NCBI RefSeq assembly: GCF_011043525.1
Contig: NZ_JAAKGO010000009.1
Span: 99,576 to 163,575, forward strand
DNA from: Sphingobacterium sp. SGG-5
GTDB taxonomy: Bacteria; Bacteroidota; Bacteroidia; Sphingobacteriales; Sphingobacteriaceae
Direction of reading: 5' to 3'
Length of the DNA stretch: 64,000 nt
Under the pieces are notes generated by a model, which was not told the DNA's origin, did no database searches, and saw nothing but the letters and a program-made list of their open reading frames with translations. Positions 62,647 through 64,000 of this stretch are shown piece after piece (position 1 is the stretch's first letter; every line of letters begins with the position of its first letter). The position numbers and the translations under genes are program-made.

Positions 62647-63168
62647 CTATTCTGTGACAGTTATGGTGAGGGCTTCGCCGTTCATCACACCGCTGATATT
62701 TTCTCCGTTATATTGTAGGGTGTAAGTTCCCACTTCAATACGATAGCTTTTTTTGAGGTCAAAGGTGACACTTTCTTTTTGATCCGGTGCTATGATGTGA
62801 TAGGTGTCTGCAGGTGGGGGCATTACACGCTTAACCATTGGACCTATATAATCCACTCCATTTCCAGCGCTGTCCTTGATCGTTAAAAACTTACTTATCG
62901 AACCTTCAAAAGGTGTATGATAGGTCGTAAATCTCAAAGTGTCCTGTGTTGGGTTATTCACGGTAAAGCGAATCAGTACACTATCCTGTAAACTCGGCGT
63001 CGCTTCAACACTTTCCAGCGTCGCATATAAGGCCGTGTCTTCGGATAGATTTCCTATGTTTTCCTTAGTTTCACTCGCAGCAGATCCGTTGGAACGTCGT
63101 TGCTGGCATTGTACAGTTAGCCCAATAACCGCGACCAACAATGCTGTGTTGATGATATACTTCTTCAT
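62647..63168 (-). CDS. Lipoprotein resembling the N-terminal domain of M35 peptidases
   Basis: A 173-aa protein. The frame is open to 63231, but ATG 63168 gives a lipoprotein signal ([21 protein letters not shown]). The mature part is one beta-sandwich: [47 protein letters not shown] and [13 protein letters not shown]. The TPFEG ... Y.GPMVKR ... [12 protein letters not shown] pattern is what I recall from the domain in front of the catalytic part of M35 (deuterolysin-like) metallopeptidases; here no peptidase follows. Function unknown; a binding or inhibitor role is a guess. It precedes the DUF255 gene by 32 bp. Confidence 0.65.
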   Translation of the reverse strand: MKKYIINTALLVAVIGLTVQCQQRRSNGSAASETKENIGNLSEDTALYATLESVEATPSLQDSVLIRFTVNNPTQDTLRFTTYHTPFEGSISKFLTIKDSAGNGVDYIGPMVKRVMPPPADTYHIIAPDQKESVTFDLKKSYRIEVGTYTLQYNGENISGVMNGEALTITVTE

Positions 63169-63217
63169 GTTTGTTTTTTTTACTACACTAAAGTCAATAA
63201 TTGTACCAGTGCGTTGC

Positions 63218-63436
63218 TTATAATGACTCAAGAAAAGAATGAAGTTGTTCTTTTGTGACTTTGGTCGTCTTGCCTTCTTTCACTTCTTGCTTTGCTTCAT
63301 CAATTTGTGTGAAAAATTCTTCCTGACTCATCTTGGTCTCGTCGTCTTTGATTTTAAAGTGAATTTTCATTTCTTTTAAAAATGCCTGTATAATAGACGA
63401 TTGATTCTTATTTTTTGGAATAATAATATTGTCCAT
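63218..63436 (-). CDS. Small antitoxin-like protein (DUF2683-like)
   Basis: A 72-aa protein. NIIIPKNKNQSSIIQAFLKEMKI resembles the start of short antitoxin-like proteins of Bacteroidetes that have a beta-strand followed by helices and usually precede a RelE-type toxin gene. The rest is charged and helical (EEFFTQIDEAKQEVKEGKTTKV). No toxin gene follows: the next gene downstream encodes the M35-like lipoprotein. It may be an orphan antitoxin or an unrelated small regulator. Confidence 0.55.
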   Translation of the reverse strand: MDNIIIPKNKNQSSIIQAFLKEMKIHFKIKDDETKMSQEEFFTQIDEAKQEVKEGKTTKVTKEQLHSFLESL

Positions 63437-63557
63437 AACAATCCTTTTTATAAAAATACGTTTTTTCGTTGAATTATAAAGTTAAGATAAAATGCAAACG
63501 GGGTTGTATAGAATCTTTACAAAAAGCTCTTGATTAACACTTAAATAAGGCATAGAA

Positions 63558-63998
63558 GTGATCGATTCCGTTGTGGAGACAATTGGTTGCGCTTCGCAAG
63601 TGGTTGGTTCCGAACGGGAAACAACGGTCTCCGATCCTTAACCGATTGGTTGCGCTTCGCAAATTAAAGGTTGCGCCCTGCGAATGATTGGTTCCGAATG
63701 GGAGGCAACGGTTTGCGATCCTTAATCGATTGCCTAAGCCCCGCAAGCGAAAGGTTGCGCTTCGCAAGTGATTGCTTCCGAGCCGGAGGCAACGGTTTCC
63801 AAACCTTAACCGATTGCTTAAGCCTCACAAGTGATTGCTTCCGTGCCGGAAGTAATTGGTTCCGGTCCTTAATCGATTGCCTAAGCCTCGCAAATGATTG
63901 CTTCCGTGCCGGAAGTAATTGGTTCCAGTCCTTAACCGATTGCCTAAATCTCGCAAGCGATTGGTTCCGGATGGGAAGCAACGGTTTCCGAAGCGTAA
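63558..63998. repeat. 21-bp tandem repeat array, at least 21 units
   Basis: From 63558 to the window end the sequence is 21 consecutive 21-bp units with no indel, continuing beyond the edge. The core is close to GTGATTGSTTCCGnnCCGGAA, with sister types ending in CTTAA and CGCAA; in the last 170 bp three types repeat as a 63-bp higher-order unit (for example from 63831 and 63894). Because 21 is a multiple of 3, the minus strand reads as heptapeptides (LPARKQS, FARLRQS, IKDRNQL) and one plus frame is also open (DCFRAGS, NWFRSLI). Whether it is coding cannot be decided here. Confidence 0.85.
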
Positions 63999-64000
63999 AT

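Noticed and set aside
63534..63981. Two separate minus-strand protein genes in the repeat array
   Set aside because: They are different frames of the same 21-bp units with no Shine-Dalgarno or signal; at most one could be real, and the array runs out of the window.
63558..64000. CRISPR array
   Set aside because: The units are directly adjacent 21-mers with no unique spacers, and they diverge among themselves, so this is a tandem repeat and not a CRISPR.

Overview
The window is a chromosomal segment of a Bacteroidetes bacterium, most likely a member of the Sphingobacteriaceae (Sphingobacterium, Pedobacter or Parapedobacter type). This is an inference from gene content: a hybrid two-component regulator, S1 sulfatases, a SusC/SusD pair with a FecR anti-sigma factor and a Bacteroidetes-type ECF sigma factor, few Shine-Dalgarno sites, and several promoters of the Bacteroidetes type (TAnnTTTG at -7).

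Region 1 (1-19.6 kb) is a catabolic locus for a sulfated glycan. A plus-strand operon carries a truncated FAD-dependent oxidoreductase, a Gfo/Idh/MocA oxidoreductase and three different S1 sulfatases, followed after 33 bp by a 1355-aa hybrid two-component system. A second plus-strand operon has a fourth sulfatase and two tandem paralogous TIM-barrel glycoside hydrolases of clan GH-A type (GH30-like, family not certain). On the minus strand are a GH2 beta-glycosidase and an SGNH esterase (4-bp overlap), then a small basic periplasmic protein. The sulfatases would remove sulfate esters, the hydrolases cut the backbone, GH2 trims oligosaccharides and the two oxidoreductases could act on the released sugars. 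No SusC/SusD pair lies in this part of the window.

Region 2 (19.6-36.3 kb) is mostly housekeeping: a tRNA-Val(GAC), a secreted C1-type peptidase with a small secreted protein, a very large sensor histidine kinase, the succinate dehydrogenase operon sdhCAB, an outer-membrane barrel protein, a CsbD-like protein, a tRNA-binding protein, tadA, superoxide dismutase, msrA, an AraC regulator, a cupin protein and pruA. A fold-back (MITE-like) element of about 190 bp sits before the CsbD-like gene.

Region 3 (36.4-46.8 kb) is a second nutrient-acquisition locus: ECF sigma factor, FecR, SusC with an STN signalling domain, SusD, a DUF1735/discoidin-like lipoprotein, an endonuclease/exonuclease/phosphatase-fold lipoprotein and a calcineurin-like phosphoesterase. 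The sigma gene is on the opposite strand, at the far end from fecR.

Region 4 (46.9-64 kb) holds a membrane protein, the methionine transporter metNIQ, recA, nth, a VapBC-like toxin-antitoxin pair, the membrane half of respiratory complex I (nuoH to nuoN, with no nuoA-G beside it), a SlyD-like peptidyl-prolyl isomerase, a DUF255/thioredoxin-fold protein, a lipoprotein resembling the N-terminal domain of M35 peptidases, and a small antitoxin-like protein. The window ends inside a strict 21-bp tandem repeat array (21 units visible) that reads as heptapeptide repeats.
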